Source of the DNA: Taklimakanibacter sp049323275
GTDB taxonomy: Bacteria; Pseudomonadota; Alphaproteobacteria; Rhizobiales; Aestuariivirgaceae
Direction: 5' to 3'
DNA: 64,000 bases
Assembly: GCA_049323275.1 (NCBI GenBank)
Contig: JBMOOM010000061.1
Coordinates: 13,161 to 77,160, forward strand
Below are positions 8,191 through 16,456 of this stretch, piece by piece. Position numbers and translations under genes: made by a program. Below the pieces are notes generated by a model that saw nothing but the letters and a program-made list of their open reading frames with translations, did no database searches and was not told the DNA's origin. Position 1 is the stretch's first letter, and each line of letters begins with the position of its first letter.

Positions 8191-9120
8191 ATGTCGATCA
8201 CGCTCTCGCCCATGACGCTTCGATTGTTCGTCAAGCCGCCGCTCATCCCGCTCCTGGTGCTGGCGAGCTTCGTGGACGGTTTCTGGTCGCTCGGCAATCT
8301 GCGAACGCTCGCCGAATCGATCTCGACCGACGGCCTCATCGTCGCCGGCATGACCATCGTGATGATCGCCGGCGGCTTCGACCTCTCGGTAGGCGCGGTG
8401 ATGGCGATGGGCGGCGTCGCCGCGGTGGTGCTTCTGCCTTTCGGCATCGTGCCGGCCACGCTTGGCGCGCTGATCGCCGGCGGCATCTCCGGCTTTCTGA
8501 GCGGCACGCTGGTGACGCGGCTCAAGATCAATCCTTTCATCGCCACGCTCGCCATGATGGTGATGGTCAGGGGCGCCACCCTCGCCTACACCGACACACG
8601 CCCCGTCGTGGGGCTCGACGATACGTTCCTGGCGCTGGGCGGCGGCGATCCCCTGCCTTACGCTTTCCTGATCATGATCGGCGTCATGCTCGCCGCCCAT
8701 GTCCTGCTCTATCACCGGCCCTGGGGCCGGCATGCCTATGCGGTGGGCGCCGATGAGCGTGCCGCGCAGATGACCGGTCTCAAGGTCAATCGTCTCAAGA
8801 TCGAATGCTACATGCTGAGCGGCGCGCTGGGGGCCTTTGCCGGGCTGCTGCTGGCGGCGCGGCTCGGCACCGGCTCGCCGATCGTCGGCGAGATGACGCC
8901 GCTCACCGCCGCCGCCGCCGCTCTGATCGGCGGCGCCTCGCTGCGCGGCGGCGAGGGCTCGGTCATGGGCGCTCTCTGCGGCCTGCTGTTCGTAGGCTGC
9001 CTCATCAACGTCATGAACCTTCTCGGTGTGCCTTCCTACTATCAACGCATGACCATCGGCGGACTGCTGTTCGTGCTGGTCGTGGTGGAAGGCCTGCTGC
9101 AGCGCGCGCGGCCGCGTTGA
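8191..9120 (+). CDS. Sugar ABC permease 2 (RbsC family)
   Basis: A 309-residue RbsC-like permease with the same landmarks as permease 1 (GMTIVMIAGGFDLSVG, AVGADERAAQMTGLKV, AAALIGGASLRGGEG) but clearly diverged in sequence. It sits 2 bp after the first permease and is translated in series with it. A perfect GGCCGG-CGTA-CCGGCC hairpin (9138-9153) lies between it and the binding-protein gene and may help set different expression levels. Confidence 0.92.
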   Translation: MSITLSPMTLRLFVKPPLIPLLVLASFVDGFWSLGNLRTLAESISTDGLIVAGMTIVMIAGGFDLSVGAVMAMGGVAAVVLLPFGIVPATLGALIAGGISGFLSGTLVTRLKINPFIATLAMMVMVRGATLAYTDTRPVVGLDDTFLALGGGDPLPYAFLIMIGVMLAAHVLLYHRPWGRHAYAVGADERAAQMTGLKVNRLKIECYMLSGALGAFAGLLLAARLGTGSPIVGEMTPLTAAAAALIGGASLRGGEGSVMGALCGLLFVGCLINVMNLLGVPSYYQRMTIGGLLFVLVVVEGLLQRARPR

Positions 9121-9181
9121 GAAAGAAGAAGCCGCCGGGGCCGGCGTACCGGCCAATGGAACCTGTGTGGAGGAACGAGTC

Positions 9182-10138
9182 ATGTCAGTCAGCTTGAAAT
9201 TTTCGAGGCGGGTCGCGATCGCGTCTTTCGCCTCCTTCGTGGCGGTCACGTCATATGCCGCCGCCGCGGAAAAGATCGTCATCGGCCATTCGCAGCCCAA
9301 TCTCGGCTGGCCCTATATCGCCGCCGTCACCAATGCGCTCGAGGCCGCGGGCAAGAGCATGGACGGCGTCGAGGTGGTGACGCTCAGCGCCGATGGCGAC
9401 ATCGCCAAACAGAGCAGCGATATCGCGACGCTGGTCAACCGCAAGGTCAATGTCCTGCTCGTCACCTCACTCGACGGCAATGCGGTCGTCCCGGCGCTGA
9501 AGAAGGCCGCCGATGCCGGCATCCCGATCCTCGCGGTGTCGAACGAGCCCTCGGAAGCGGGCCAGGCCTTGCTCGCCGGCTATTCGGGCCCGGACGACTA
9601 TGTGCAGGGCGTGATCGCGGCGGAGCTTCTGAACGACGCGCTGAAAGGCGAGGGTGCCATCGCCGTCATCGAAGGCTCGCCCGGCCAGAGCACCACGCTG
9701 CTGCGCACGCAAGGCCTGAAGGACGGTCTCGCCAAGCTCAATTCCAAGATCACCATCATCGGTTCGCAGACGGCCGACTGGAATCCGGTCAAGGCGAAGG
9801 ATGTGGCGCAGGCTTTCCTCACCGCCCATGGCGACCAGCTCAAGGGGGTCTTCGCGCAGGACGACAATACGGGCGCGGCGGCGGCCGAGGTCTTCAAGGC
9901 GGCGGGACGCGGCGACATCAAGGTCGTCGGCACCGGCGGCACCATCAACGGCCTGAAGGCGATCCGCGACGGGCTGATGTATGGCACGATGGACCAGTCG
10001 CCGACGACCGACGCCAAGCAGGCGCTCGATTTCGCGGTGAAGCTCGCCAAGGGCGAGAAGCTCGCCGAAAAGCGCAACATCATCCCGATGCCGAAGATCA
10101 CCTCCGCCAATGTGAACGAGTTCAAGGGCGAGTGGTGA
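9182..10138 (+). CDS. Periplasmic sugar-binding protein (Peripla_BP_4 family)
   Basis: A 318-residue exported protein with signal peptide SRRVAIASFASFVAVTSYAAAAEK. The mature protein has the ribose-binding-protein layout: IVIGHSQPNLGWPY, LVNRKVNVLLVTSLDG, IPILAVSNEPSE and VFAQDDNTGAAAAEVFKAAG. I chose the ATG at 9182 with GAGGAAC upstream over an in-frame GTG five codons earlier. It is the last gene of the importer and is followed by a strong terminator. The ligand cannot be read from the sequence; a pentose, hexose or polyol is likely. Confidence 0.92.
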   Translation: MSVSLKFSRRVAIASFASFVAVTSYAAAAEKIVIGHSQPNLGWPYIAAVTNALEAAGKSMDGVEVVTLSADGDIAKQSSDIATLVNRKVNVLLVTSLDGNAVVPALKKAADAGIPILAVSNEPSEAGQALLAGYSGPDDYVQGVIAAELLNDALKGEGAIAVIEGSPGQSTTLLRTQGLKDGLAKLNSKITIIGSQTADWNPVKAKDVAQAFLTAHGDQLKGVFAQDDNTGAAAAEVFKAAGRGDIKVVGTGGTINGLKAIRDGLMYGTMDQSPTTDAKQALDFAVKLAKGEKLAEKRNIIPMPKITSANVNEFKGEW

Positions 10139-10210
10139 TCTGACTCGACAAAGTCGTGCGACGTCTGGCGGAGAGAGGGGGGACATCTCCGTCGAACATC
10201 CCGCGCGACG

Positions 10211-10250
10211 GCCGGCCGGCTCATCCCGGCCGGCATATTTTCTCTCTTTT
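10211..10250 (+). terminator. Intrinsic terminator after the sugar-binding protein
   Basis: A perfect 9-bp stem GCCGGCCGG / CCGGCCGGC with a 6-base loop is followed by ATATTTTCTCTCTTTT. It ends the sugar ABC transcript, or reduces read-through into the gene at 10268, which starts only 18 bases further on. Confidence 0.8.
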
Positions 10251-10267
10251 CTGAAGGTCCCGAGTCC

Positions 10268-11404
10268 ATGTTCGATCCGCGCGTCGGAATGAAGATCTAT
10301 GACAATGTCTGGTATCTGCGGCATCGGCTGGAGCCGGAGCAGGCCGCCGATATCCTCGGCGCCATGGGCGTCAGCTATGTCATGGCGCAGAGCAAGATCC
10401 TGCCGATGCAGGACACCGCGATCGAAAGCGAAGTGACGGCGGAGGAAAAGCTGCGCTTCGCGACGCTGAACGACCGCGCCTTCCGCGACGCGCTGAAGGC
10501 GCGCGGCATTTCCTATTTCGCCAGCATCAATATCGGCTTCGACCCGAATTTCATCGCCGCCAACCAGGATCTGCTGCCGGTCGACCAGTTCGGCAAACGC
10601 GAAGGCAAGACCGACTGGTATATCGGCCTGCCGCCCGACCGGAAGCCCAATATCGACCACAAGCTGGCGCTGCTCGAAAACGCCACCCGCGTGCTCGCGC
10701 CGGATGGCGTGCATCTGGGCTTCATCCGCTGGCCGGGCTTCTGGGAAATCTGGCTCCCCGATGTGAAGCGCGCCGAGATGCCGGACTATTGCTACGGATC
10801 GGGCACGCTGGCGCGTTTCCGCGCCGCGACCGATATCGACGTGCCGCTCAACGATCCCGTCGCCGCGGCGGCGCTCATCGCCAGGGAGCACAAGGCCGCG
10901 TGGCGCGACTGGAAATGCGCCGTGACGGTGAATGCGGTCGGGCGCATCCGCGACGCGCTCCGGGCGATCAAGCCCGACGTCAAGGTCGCCATCAATACGC
11001 TGCCCTTCTTCCTATCCGATTTCGACAATGTGGTGGAAGAGGTCTTCGGCCAGAGCCCGGCGCGGCTGAAGGATGTCGCCGATGTCTTCGAGGTCATGGC
11101 CTATCATCAGATTCTCCGGCGCCCGCCGACATGGCCGGCCGAGATCGCCAATGACGTCAAGCGGCGCAGCGGAGCGACCACCGTCTCGACCATCCAGGGC
11201 AGCGCGCTTTATCTCAACGGCATGCACGCCGATCGCGGCCGCGACACGGACCTCAGCACCGATGAATTCATCTCCATGGTCGACGGTCTCGAGAAAAGCG
11301 AGGCGGACGGGCTCTGCGTCTTCACCTTCACCGACTTCCTCGACATGCGCGAGACGGCCGAGGGCAAGCGGCGCATCGACCGGCTGAAAGCATTCCGCCG
11401 ATAA
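10268..11404 (+). CDS. Putative TIM-barrel glycoside-hydrolase-like protein of unknown function
   Basis: 378 residues, no signal peptide and no membrane segment. I do not recognise a characterised family. The alternation of short hydrophobic strands and helices, GVHLGFIRWPGFWEIWLPD near residue 145 followed by PDYCYGSGTLARF, and a late INTLPFFLSDFDNVVEEVFG are reminiscent of bacterial barrel proteins annotated as glycosyl-hydrolase-like (GHL10 type). It follows the sugar importer on the same strand, so it may act on the imported sugar or a glycoside of it. No catalytic acid pair can be assigned with confidence. Confidence 0.6.
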   Translation: MFDPRVGMKIYDNVWYLRHRLEPEQAADILGAMGVSYVMAQSKILPMQDTAIESEVTAEEKLRFATLNDRAFRDALKARGISYFASINIGFDPNFIAANQDLLPVDQFGKREGKTDWYIGLPPDRKPNIDHKLALLENATRVLAPDGVHLGFIRWPGFWEIWLPDVKRAEMPDYCYGSGTLARFRAATDIDVPLNDPVAAAALIAREHKAAWRDWKCAVTVNAVGRIRDALRAIKPDVKVAINTLPFFLSDFDNVVEEVFGQSPARLKDVADVFEVMAYHQILRRPPTWPAEIANDVKRRSGATTVSTIQGSALYLNGMHADRGRDTDLSTDEFISMVDGLEKSEADGLCVFTFTDFLDMRETAEGKRRIDRLKAFRR

Positions 11405-11457
11405 CCTTCTTCACATTGCGCGGTGCGCTTTCCGGTCCGATGCTGTAGGTTCGGACC

Positions 11458-12216
11458 ATGCGAGAAGTCGTCATCGCCCTGCTGATCTTCGCCGGCCTGC
11501 TCGTCGCGTGCTTTGGCGCGCTCGAGCTTTATGCGCGCCTGCCGGCCAGATATCGCCAGGACGACACGTTCAATGTCATCAGGCTGGTGGCGACTATTTT
11601 CGTGATGATGTCGTCGCTGGTGCTGGGCCTGATGGTCAATTCCTCGCGCAACGCCTTCGAGGTCATCGACCGCGACCTGCGGGGCTATGCCTCCGAGCTC
11701 ATCCTGCTTGACAAGATGCTCGTCGATTATGGGCCTGAGGCGGAACCGGCCCGCCAGGCGCTCAAGGCCTATCTGCAGCAGGCCTTGCAAGGCTCATGGC
11801 CGACCGAAAGCCCCGCCGTCGCCGCCGATCGCGTCGCCGAGCAGGTTCTCAATGAGGTCGGCCGCAAGCTGCATGAGATCACGCCCGGCAATGACGAGCA
11901 AATGGCGCTCTGGCAGGATGCGCGCCAGCAGTATCGCAAGCTGGTTGAACGGCGCTGGACGCTGGTGGGCGAGGCCGAGGGCTCGCGGCCCGGCGAGCCC
12001 TTCGTCGTGATGGTGGCCGCCTGGCTGATCCTGATCTTCGCAAGCCTCGGCTTCCGGGCGCCGCGCAACGCCGTCGTGGCGACGACCTTCCTGCTGGCGG
12101 CCATCCTCATTTCAGGCGTGCTTTATCTGATCCTCGACATGGACCGGCCGTTTTCCGGACTCATCCGGGATTCACCGGCGCCGCTCGAGCGCGCCCTCGC
12201 TGAAATGGGGGCGTGA
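11458..12216 (+). CDS. DUF4239 (bestrophin-like domain) membrane protein
   Basis: A 252-residue inner-membrane protein with an N-terminal helix (VVIALLIFAGLLVACFGAL), a second near residues 40-62 (VATIFVMMSSLVLGLMVNS), a cytoplasmic helical domain of about 110 residues and two C-terminal helices, ending DMDRPFSGLIRDSPAPLERAL. The closing DMDRPF-G pattern and overall layout are typical of DUF4239 proteins, whose function is not established. It is convergent with udh, 8 bp apart. It may be unrelated to its neighbours. Confidence 0.8.
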   Translation: MREVVIALLIFAGLLVACFGALELYARLPARYRQDDTFNVIRLVATIFVMMSSLVLGLMVNSSRNAFEVIDRDLRGYASELILLDKMLVDYGPEAEPARQALKAYLQQALQGSWPTESPAVAADRVAEQVLNEVGRKLHEITPGNDEQMALWQDARQQYRKLVERRWTLVGEAEGSRPGEPFVVMVAAWLILIFASLGFRAPRNAVVATTFLLAAILISGVLYLILDMDRPFSGLIRDSPAPLERALAEMGA

Positions 12217-12224
12217 GCCGGCGG

Positions 12225-13034
12225 TCATTTGCGTTTCGGCGCATAACCGTCGGAGACGAAAGGGCCGCCCTGATATCTGACCGCAGGGTCGGTGAAATCG
12301 CGCTTGTCGCCATCGGGGATCAGCTTGGCGGCAAAGGCCTCGGCATTGTCCTGTGGCTTATAATCTACATGCGGCGCCAGCGCGTTGCTCCACCAGCTGC
12401 GGTCATTGTTGGATACGCCATAGAGGACGGTGAAGCCGAGCCTGGGGGCCTCGAAACAGGCGTCGATCATGCGCAGAAGGTCTTCATAACTCTGCCAGGT
12501 CGAGAGATGGCGCGGATCGATGGGATCGGGGCGCGCCGTGCCGATGCGCAGGCAGGCGATATCCATGCCGTATTTGTCGACGAAGAAACTCGCCAGGTCT
12601 TCGCCGAAGGCCTTGGAGACGCCGTAGAGCGAATCGGGACGCTGCGGGACCTTGGCGTCGAGCCGGTCGTCGCGGGTGTAGAAGCCGATGGCATGGTTGG
12701 AGCTCGAATAGACGATCGGACCGGCATCGTGCCGGCGCGCCGCGTCGAAGACATTGTAGGTGCCGGCGATGTTGGAGGCGAGGATGCGGTCGAAGGTCGT
12801 CTCGAAGGAGATGCCGCCGAAATGGATGATCCGTCCGACGCCTTTCACCAGGCTGTCCACCGCAGCGGCGTCGGCGAGGTCGGCGGTGACGATCTCCTCG
12901 CCGGGCAGCGCCGGGCCGAATTCCACCACATCGGAGGAGCGGACGGCGCCATATTTTTCGACGAGGCGGGGTCTGAGCCAGCGGCCGAGAATGCCGGCGG
13001 CGCCGGTGAAGAGAAGCGGACGGGTGTCGGTCAT
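12225..13034 (-). CDS. udh: Uronate dehydrogenase (NAD-dependent epimerase/dehydratase family)
   Basis: A 269-residue short-chain-type oxidoreductase. It has the NAD motif TGAAGILG at the start, then IIHFGGISFE, the Ser/Tyr/Lys set (SSSNHAIGFY and YGVSKAFGEDLA) and WW-SNALAP-YKPQDNAEAF at the end. Length, the SSNH...GFY stretch and the YKPQDNAEAF close resemble Agrobacterium uronate dehydrogenase, which oxidises galacturonate or glucuronate to the aldarolactone. It is divergent from the amidohydrolase gene, and the gap carries a GntR-type element. The SMP-30 lactonase at 26959 would be a natural next enzyme. Confidence 0.85.
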   Translation of the reverse strand: MTDTRPLLFTGAAGILGRWLRPRLVEKYGAVRSSDVVEFGPALPGEEIVTADLADAAAVDSLVKGVGRIIHFGGISFETTFDRILASNIAGTYNVFDAARRHDAGPIVYSSSNHAIGFYTRDDRLDAKVPQRPDSLYGVSKAFGEDLASFFVDKYGMDIACLRIGTARPDPIDPRHLSTWQSYEDLLRMIDACFEAPRLGFTVLYGVSNNDRSWWSNALAPHVDYKPQDNAEAFAAKLIPDGDKRDFTDPAVRYQGGPFVSDGYAPKRK

Positions 13035-13064
13035 GGTGGAAAGGTCCCGGTTTTCGTGATCTGA

Positions 13065-13084
13065 GCTTGAACAAACTTGTCAGG
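13065..13084. promoter_or_regulatory. Candidate GntR operator, udh/amidohydrolase gap (weak copy)
   Basis: On the minus strand the sequence reads TGACAAGTTTGTTC around 13073-13081, sharing the core GACAAGTTT with four other gaps in this block. A second GCTTGTCACC lies at 13096. The flanks match poorly, so this is the least certain of the five copies. Confidence 0.4.
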
Positions 13085-13146
13085 CGAGTTTATATGCTTG
13101 TCACCTTCCTTCAAGATGTGACATATCGCATCGTCCCCGAGGCAGC

Positions 13147-13971
13147 ATGATCGTCGATTCACACCTGCATGTCTGGTCCAGCGATCCCCATGCCTATCCC
13201 TGGCAGCCGCTGCTCGCCCATGTGCCGCCGCCGGCCTATGCCGCCCCGGTCGAAAGGCTCATCGCCGACATGGCGCGCGCGAAGGTCGACAGGGCGATCC
13301 TGGTGCAGCCCAGCGTCTATGGCCGCGACCACAGCTATCTGATCCACAGCCTCAAGGCGGCGCCCGATCGCTTCATCGGCGTGGGCCTCGTCGATCTGCG
13401 CTCGACGACACCGCGGGAGGATTTCCTCGATCTCGTCGCCAAGGGGCTCGGCCGCGGCCTGCGCCTCAACACCATCCGCCGCGGCGACGTCGCCAAGCTC
13501 GCCGGATCGGACTATCGCGGCCTCTTTGATACCGCTGAGGAAATGCGGGCTTCCATTGCTTTTCAGATGGATATCGAGCAGGCGCCGGTGATCGCCCGGC
13601 TGGCGACGCAGCATCGCTCCCTGTCTTTGATCGTCGACTATCTGGGACCGGAGATTCACGCGCGGACCGATGCCGCGCCCTATCTCGATCTTTTGGCTGA
13701 GCATCCCAACATCTACTTCAAGCTGCTATGCACGGCCGAAGATACGAAGGCCGCCTATCCCTTTCCCGATGTCGTCGCCTTCTATCAGGCGGTTCTCACC
13801 CGTTTCGGGGCGGAGCGCCTGATGTATGGCTCGGACTATCCGGGCGCGGCGAATATTTGCCCCTATGAACAGCTCATTCGCTGGGGCGAGGATTTTCCGG
13901 GCCTCGGCGCGGCCGACAGAGCGCTGGTCATGGGCGGGACAGCGGCGCGCCTGTTCGGCATTTCCGCATAA
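13147..13971 (+). CDS. Amidohydrolase family 2 protein (metal-dependent hydrolase/lactonase)
   Basis: A 274-residue amidohydrolase with N-terminal metal motif DSHLHVW, a Lys/His-containing barrel core (SLIVDYLGPEI) and the C-terminal RLMYGSDYPGAANICPYEQL with the catalytic Asp. This is the PF04909 group, which includes lactonases for sugar-acid and aromatic lactones and decarboxylases. Divergent position to udh and a shared putative operator suggest it opens a lactone or cleaves an acyl bond in the same pathway. The exact reaction is not readable. Confidence 0.85.
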   Translation: MIVDSHLHVWSSDPHAYPWQPLLAHVPPPAYAAPVERLIADMARAKVDRAILVQPSVYGRDHSYLIHSLKAAPDRFIGVGLVDLRSTTPREDFLDLVAKGLGRGLRLNTIRRGDVAKLAGSDYRGLFDTAEEMRASIAFQMDIEQAPVIARLATQHRSLSLIVDYLGPEIHARTDAAPYLDLLAEHPNIYFKLLCTAEDTKAAYPFPDVVAFYQAVLTRFGAERLMYGSDYPGAANICPYEQLIRWGEDFPGLGAADRALVMGGTAARLFGISA

Positions 13972-13994
13972 AGACGTAAGACAAGTTTATGTCT
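13972..13994. promoter_or_regulatory. Candidate GntR operator upstream of the DapA-family gene
   Basis: An imperfect palindrome whose outer arms AGAC and GTCT flank CGTAAGACAAGTTTATG (13975-13991). It starts one base after the amidohydrolase stop codon and lies about 80 bp upstream of the lyase start. It matches the site at 15924 at 13 of 17 positions. Confidence 0.65.
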
Positions 13995-14073
13995 CGGGTT
14001 GACTCGCGGGTGATTGAGAGGCTAGGACTGATGGTGCTTCGTGCAACCATCATCTCGCCGACAGGAACAGCCA

Positions 14074-14988
14074 GTGCATAGTGATCCGGGAAAATCGGTC
14101 GTGGCGGTGCCGCCGCTGGCCCGAAATGACGACCTCACGCTCAATGTCGCCGCCAATGCGGCGCTCATCCGTCATCTCGAAACGGGCGGCGTGTCGACGT
14201 TGATGTATGGCGGCAATGCCAATTTCTATCATCTGGGAATCAGCGATTATCCGCGCGTCCTCGACATGCTGCTCGAGCTCGCCCAGCCGACGAGCTGGAT
14301 CATTCCCTCGGCCGGCCCCGATTACGGCAAGCTCATGGACCAGGCGCGCTTCCTGCGCGAGCGGCCGTTTCCGACGGCGATGGTCCTCCCGACGAGCGGT
14401 TTCTCGACCGATGCCGGCACCGCCGAGGGGATCAGCCGCTTCGCCGACGCGTTCGGCCGTCCCGTCATTATCTATCTCAAGGCCGAGAGCTATCTCTCGG
14501 TGGCCTCGGTCGCGCGGCTCTGCGACAAGGGCGTCGTCAGCGCCATCAAATATGCGATCGTGCGCGACGATCCGGGCAAGGATGCCTATCTGAGCGAGCT
14601 CGTGACGGTGGTCGACCGGTCGCGCATCATCAGCGGCATCGGCGAGCGGCCGGCGATCCAGCATTGGCGCCAGTTCGGGCTCAGGGCCTTCACCTCGGGC
14701 TCGGTGTCGATCGCGCCGCGGCTCTCCAGCGCGCTGCTCGCGGCCCTGAAAGCCGAAGCCTATGAGGAAGGCGCGCGGTTGCGCGAACTCTTCCTGCCGT
14801 TCGAGAATGAACGCGACGGCATCAACCCGACGCGCGTCCTGCATGACGGGGTGACGCTCGCCGGCATCGCCGCTATGGGACCGATCCTGCCGCTGATGTC
14901 CAATCTCACCGACGGCGAACGCGACCGCGTCGCGCCGGTGGCCCGCGAGCTCTATAGACGCGATACTGCGCTGGCCAAGGCTGCGTAG
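14074..14988 (+). CDS. DapA/NanA-family class I aldolase or dehydratase
   Basis: About 304 residues from a GTG at 14074, which has AGGAA 8 bases upstream; an in-frame GTG at 14041 is possible. The Schiff-base lysine is in VVSAIKYAIVRDD and the family Tyr region is PVIIYLKAESY. The usual GTTGE loop is replaced by MYGGNANFYHL, so the substrate is unlike dihydrodipicolinate or N-acetylneuraminate. In this block it may act on a 2-keto-3-deoxy sugar acid made from aldarate; that is inference. It is convergent with the GntR gene. Confidence 0.83.
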   Translation: MHSDPGKSVVAVPPLARNDDLTLNVAANAALIRHLETGGVSTLMYGGNANFYHLGISDYPRVLDMLLELAQPTSWIIPSAGPDYGKLMDQARFLRERPFPTAMVLPTSGFSTDAGTAEGISRFADAFGRPVIIYLKAESYLSVASVARLCDKGVVSAIKYAIVRDDPGKDAYLSELVTVVDRSRIISGIGERPAIQHWRQFGLRAFTSGSVSIAPRLSSALLAALKAEAYEEGARLRELFLPFENERDGINPTRVLHDGVTLAGIAAMGPILPLMSNLTDGERDRVAPVARELYRRDTALAKAA

Positions 14989-15045
14989 GACCCTTCTGAA
15001 GCGCTTCCTTCTCCCCAAAGTCGAGCAGCTTTGGCGGGAAACGCT

Positions 15046-15801
15046 CTACGGCTCGATGCTGTCGCTGAGCACGCGCAGCCTGGCATTGTCGATGTGGGTG
15101 CGCATGGCGTTGCGCGCCTCCTCGGGCTCCTCGGCGGCGATCGCGGCGAGGATGCGGCTGTGCTCCTGCTGGACGAGCTGCAGGCGTCGGGTGCTCTGGC
15201 GCAGCGACAGGGTGCGGGCAAGCTCCATGCCCCGCAAAGTATGCTCGGAGAGCACTTCCATCATCTGGACGAAGATCTGGTTCTGCGCGGCGGCCCCGAT
15301 CGCCACATGAAAGGCCTGATCGGCCTCGCTGCCGATCTCACCCCGGGCGATGACATTCTCGAGCTCGTCGAAGGCGCGCTTCATGCGTTCGAGGTCGGCC
15401 TCGGTGCGCCTTGTGGCGGCCAGAAAGGCCGCCTCGCCTTCGAGCCCGATGCGGAATTCCATGCAGCGCATCAGCCCGGCGATATCGTCGATCGGCGCCA
15501 GCAGCGAGAACGCCTGGTTGGGCCGGCGCTGGACGAAAGTGCCCGATCCATGGCGCGAGATCACGACACGGTCGGCCTGCAGGCGTGACAGGGCCTCGCG
15601 GACCACGGGACGGGATACGCTGTAGAGCTCGCACAGCTGGCTTTCGGAGGGCAGCTTCTCACCTTCGGGCAAGGCGCCGGAGACGATGCGGTCGAGGATC
15701 TGGCCATAAAGCTGGTCGGCCAGCCTGGACGGCCGGCTCGGCGATTGCACCTGCCATTCCGTTTTGCTGCGCCGCGGCTTTTCGCTGGATTTGCGAGCCA
15801 A
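15046..15801 (-). CDS. GntR-family (FadR/FCD subfamily) transcriptional regulator
   Basis: A 251-residue regulator starting at a TTG preceded by GGGAGACGAGG. The winged helix is at about 25-95 (ADQLYGQILDRIVSGALPEG, PSESQLCELYSVSRPVVREAL, ISRHGSGTFVQRR). The C-terminal all-helical FCD ligand domain has its metal/ligand residues in AFHVAIGAAAQNQIF and QEHSRILAAI. It is divergent from ridA, and the gap holds the best copy of the palindromic element found throughout this block. I propose it is the repressor of the whole 12.2-27.8 kb catabolic region, with a sugar acid or amino acid as inducer. Confidence 0.92.
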   Translation of the reverse strand: MARKSSEKPRRSKTEWQVQSPSRPSRLADQLYGQILDRIVSGALPEGEKLPSESQLCELYSVSRPVVREALSRLQADRVVISRHGSGTFVQRRPNQAFSLLAPIDDIAGLMRCMEFRIGLEGEAAFLAATRRTEADLERMKRAFDELENVIARGEIGSEADQAFHVAIGAAAQNQIFVQMMEVLSEHTLRGMELARTLSLRQSTRRLQLVQQEHSRILAAIAAEEPEEARNAMRTHIDNARLRVLSDSIEP

Positions 15802-15923
15802 ACCTCGTCTCCCGTCTTACTCGTTCTTGCGCGTGTCGCCCGCGCTGGTTGCAGCCCCGGCCTCGTGTTTGCAGCATCGCCCGATCTTCCGCAAGTCCCC
15901 CTAAGGGATGGCTTGCCCAAAGA

Positions 15924-15940
15924 TGTAAGATAAGTTTACA
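15924..15940. promoter_or_regulatory. Candidate GntR operator, gntR/ridA gap (best copy)
   Basis: The 17-mer TGTAAGATAAGTTTACA has TGTAA/TTACA outer arms. It lies 43 bp before ridA and 123 bp before the regulator's own TTG, which fits control of both. Related sequences occur at 13975, 20835 and 20969. Confidence 0.7.
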
Positions 15941-15982
15941 ATTATACCGCCGCATCTATCAAGGGACAGGAAACTCCATATC

Positions 15983-16456
15983 ATGAGCGTAAATTTCAAG
16001 CACCGCCTCGAATCCCTCGGCGCCGAGCTGCCGCCCGCCGCGAAGCCGGGCTCGCCCTTCTTTCTTCAGGCCGCGGTGATGGGCAATCTCGTCTTCATGT
16101 CGGGGCAGATCCCGCGGCGCGGCGACGAGATCATGTTCAAGGGCCGCCTCGGCGACACGCTCAGCAACGAGGATGGGTACAAGGCGGCGCGGCTGTGCGC
16201 GCTCAACCTCCTGGTCCAGCTCAACGAGGCGCTCGACGGGCGCATCGACCGGATGAAGCGCTTCCTGAAGCTCACCGTCTTCGTCAATGCCGCGCCGTCC
16301 TTCATCGACGCGTCGAGCGTCGCCAACGGGGCCTCGGAGCTGCTCATGGAGGTCTTCGGCGAAGCCGGCCGGCATGCGCGCAGCGCCATCGGCGTCGCCA
16401 CTCTGCCGCGCGGCGTCGGTGTCGAGGTCGAGGCCATCGTGGAAATCGCGCCATGA
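15983..16456 (+). CDS. RidA-family enamine/imine deaminase-like protein
   Basis: A 157-residue YjgF/Rid protein with AGGAAAC before its ATG. It keeps the active-site arginine in RSAIGVATLPRGVGVEVEAI, the stretch that binds the 2-aminoacrylate or imino-acid carboxylate in RidA. The middle, NLVFMSGQIPRRGDE, is the usual Rid strand. It overlaps the amine-dehydrogenase gene by 4 bp, so the two are co-translated. A Rid protein here fits clearing of imines released by the flavoprotein or enamines from the PLP dehydratase at 19489. Confidence 0.9.
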   Translation: MSVNFKHRLESLGAELPPAAKPGSPFFLQAAVMGNLVFMSGQIPRRGDEIMFKGRLGDTLSNEDGYKAARLCALNLLVQLNEALDGRIDRMKRFLKLTVFVNAAPSFIDASSVANGASELLMEVFGEAGRHARSAIGVATLPRGVGVEVEAIVEIAP

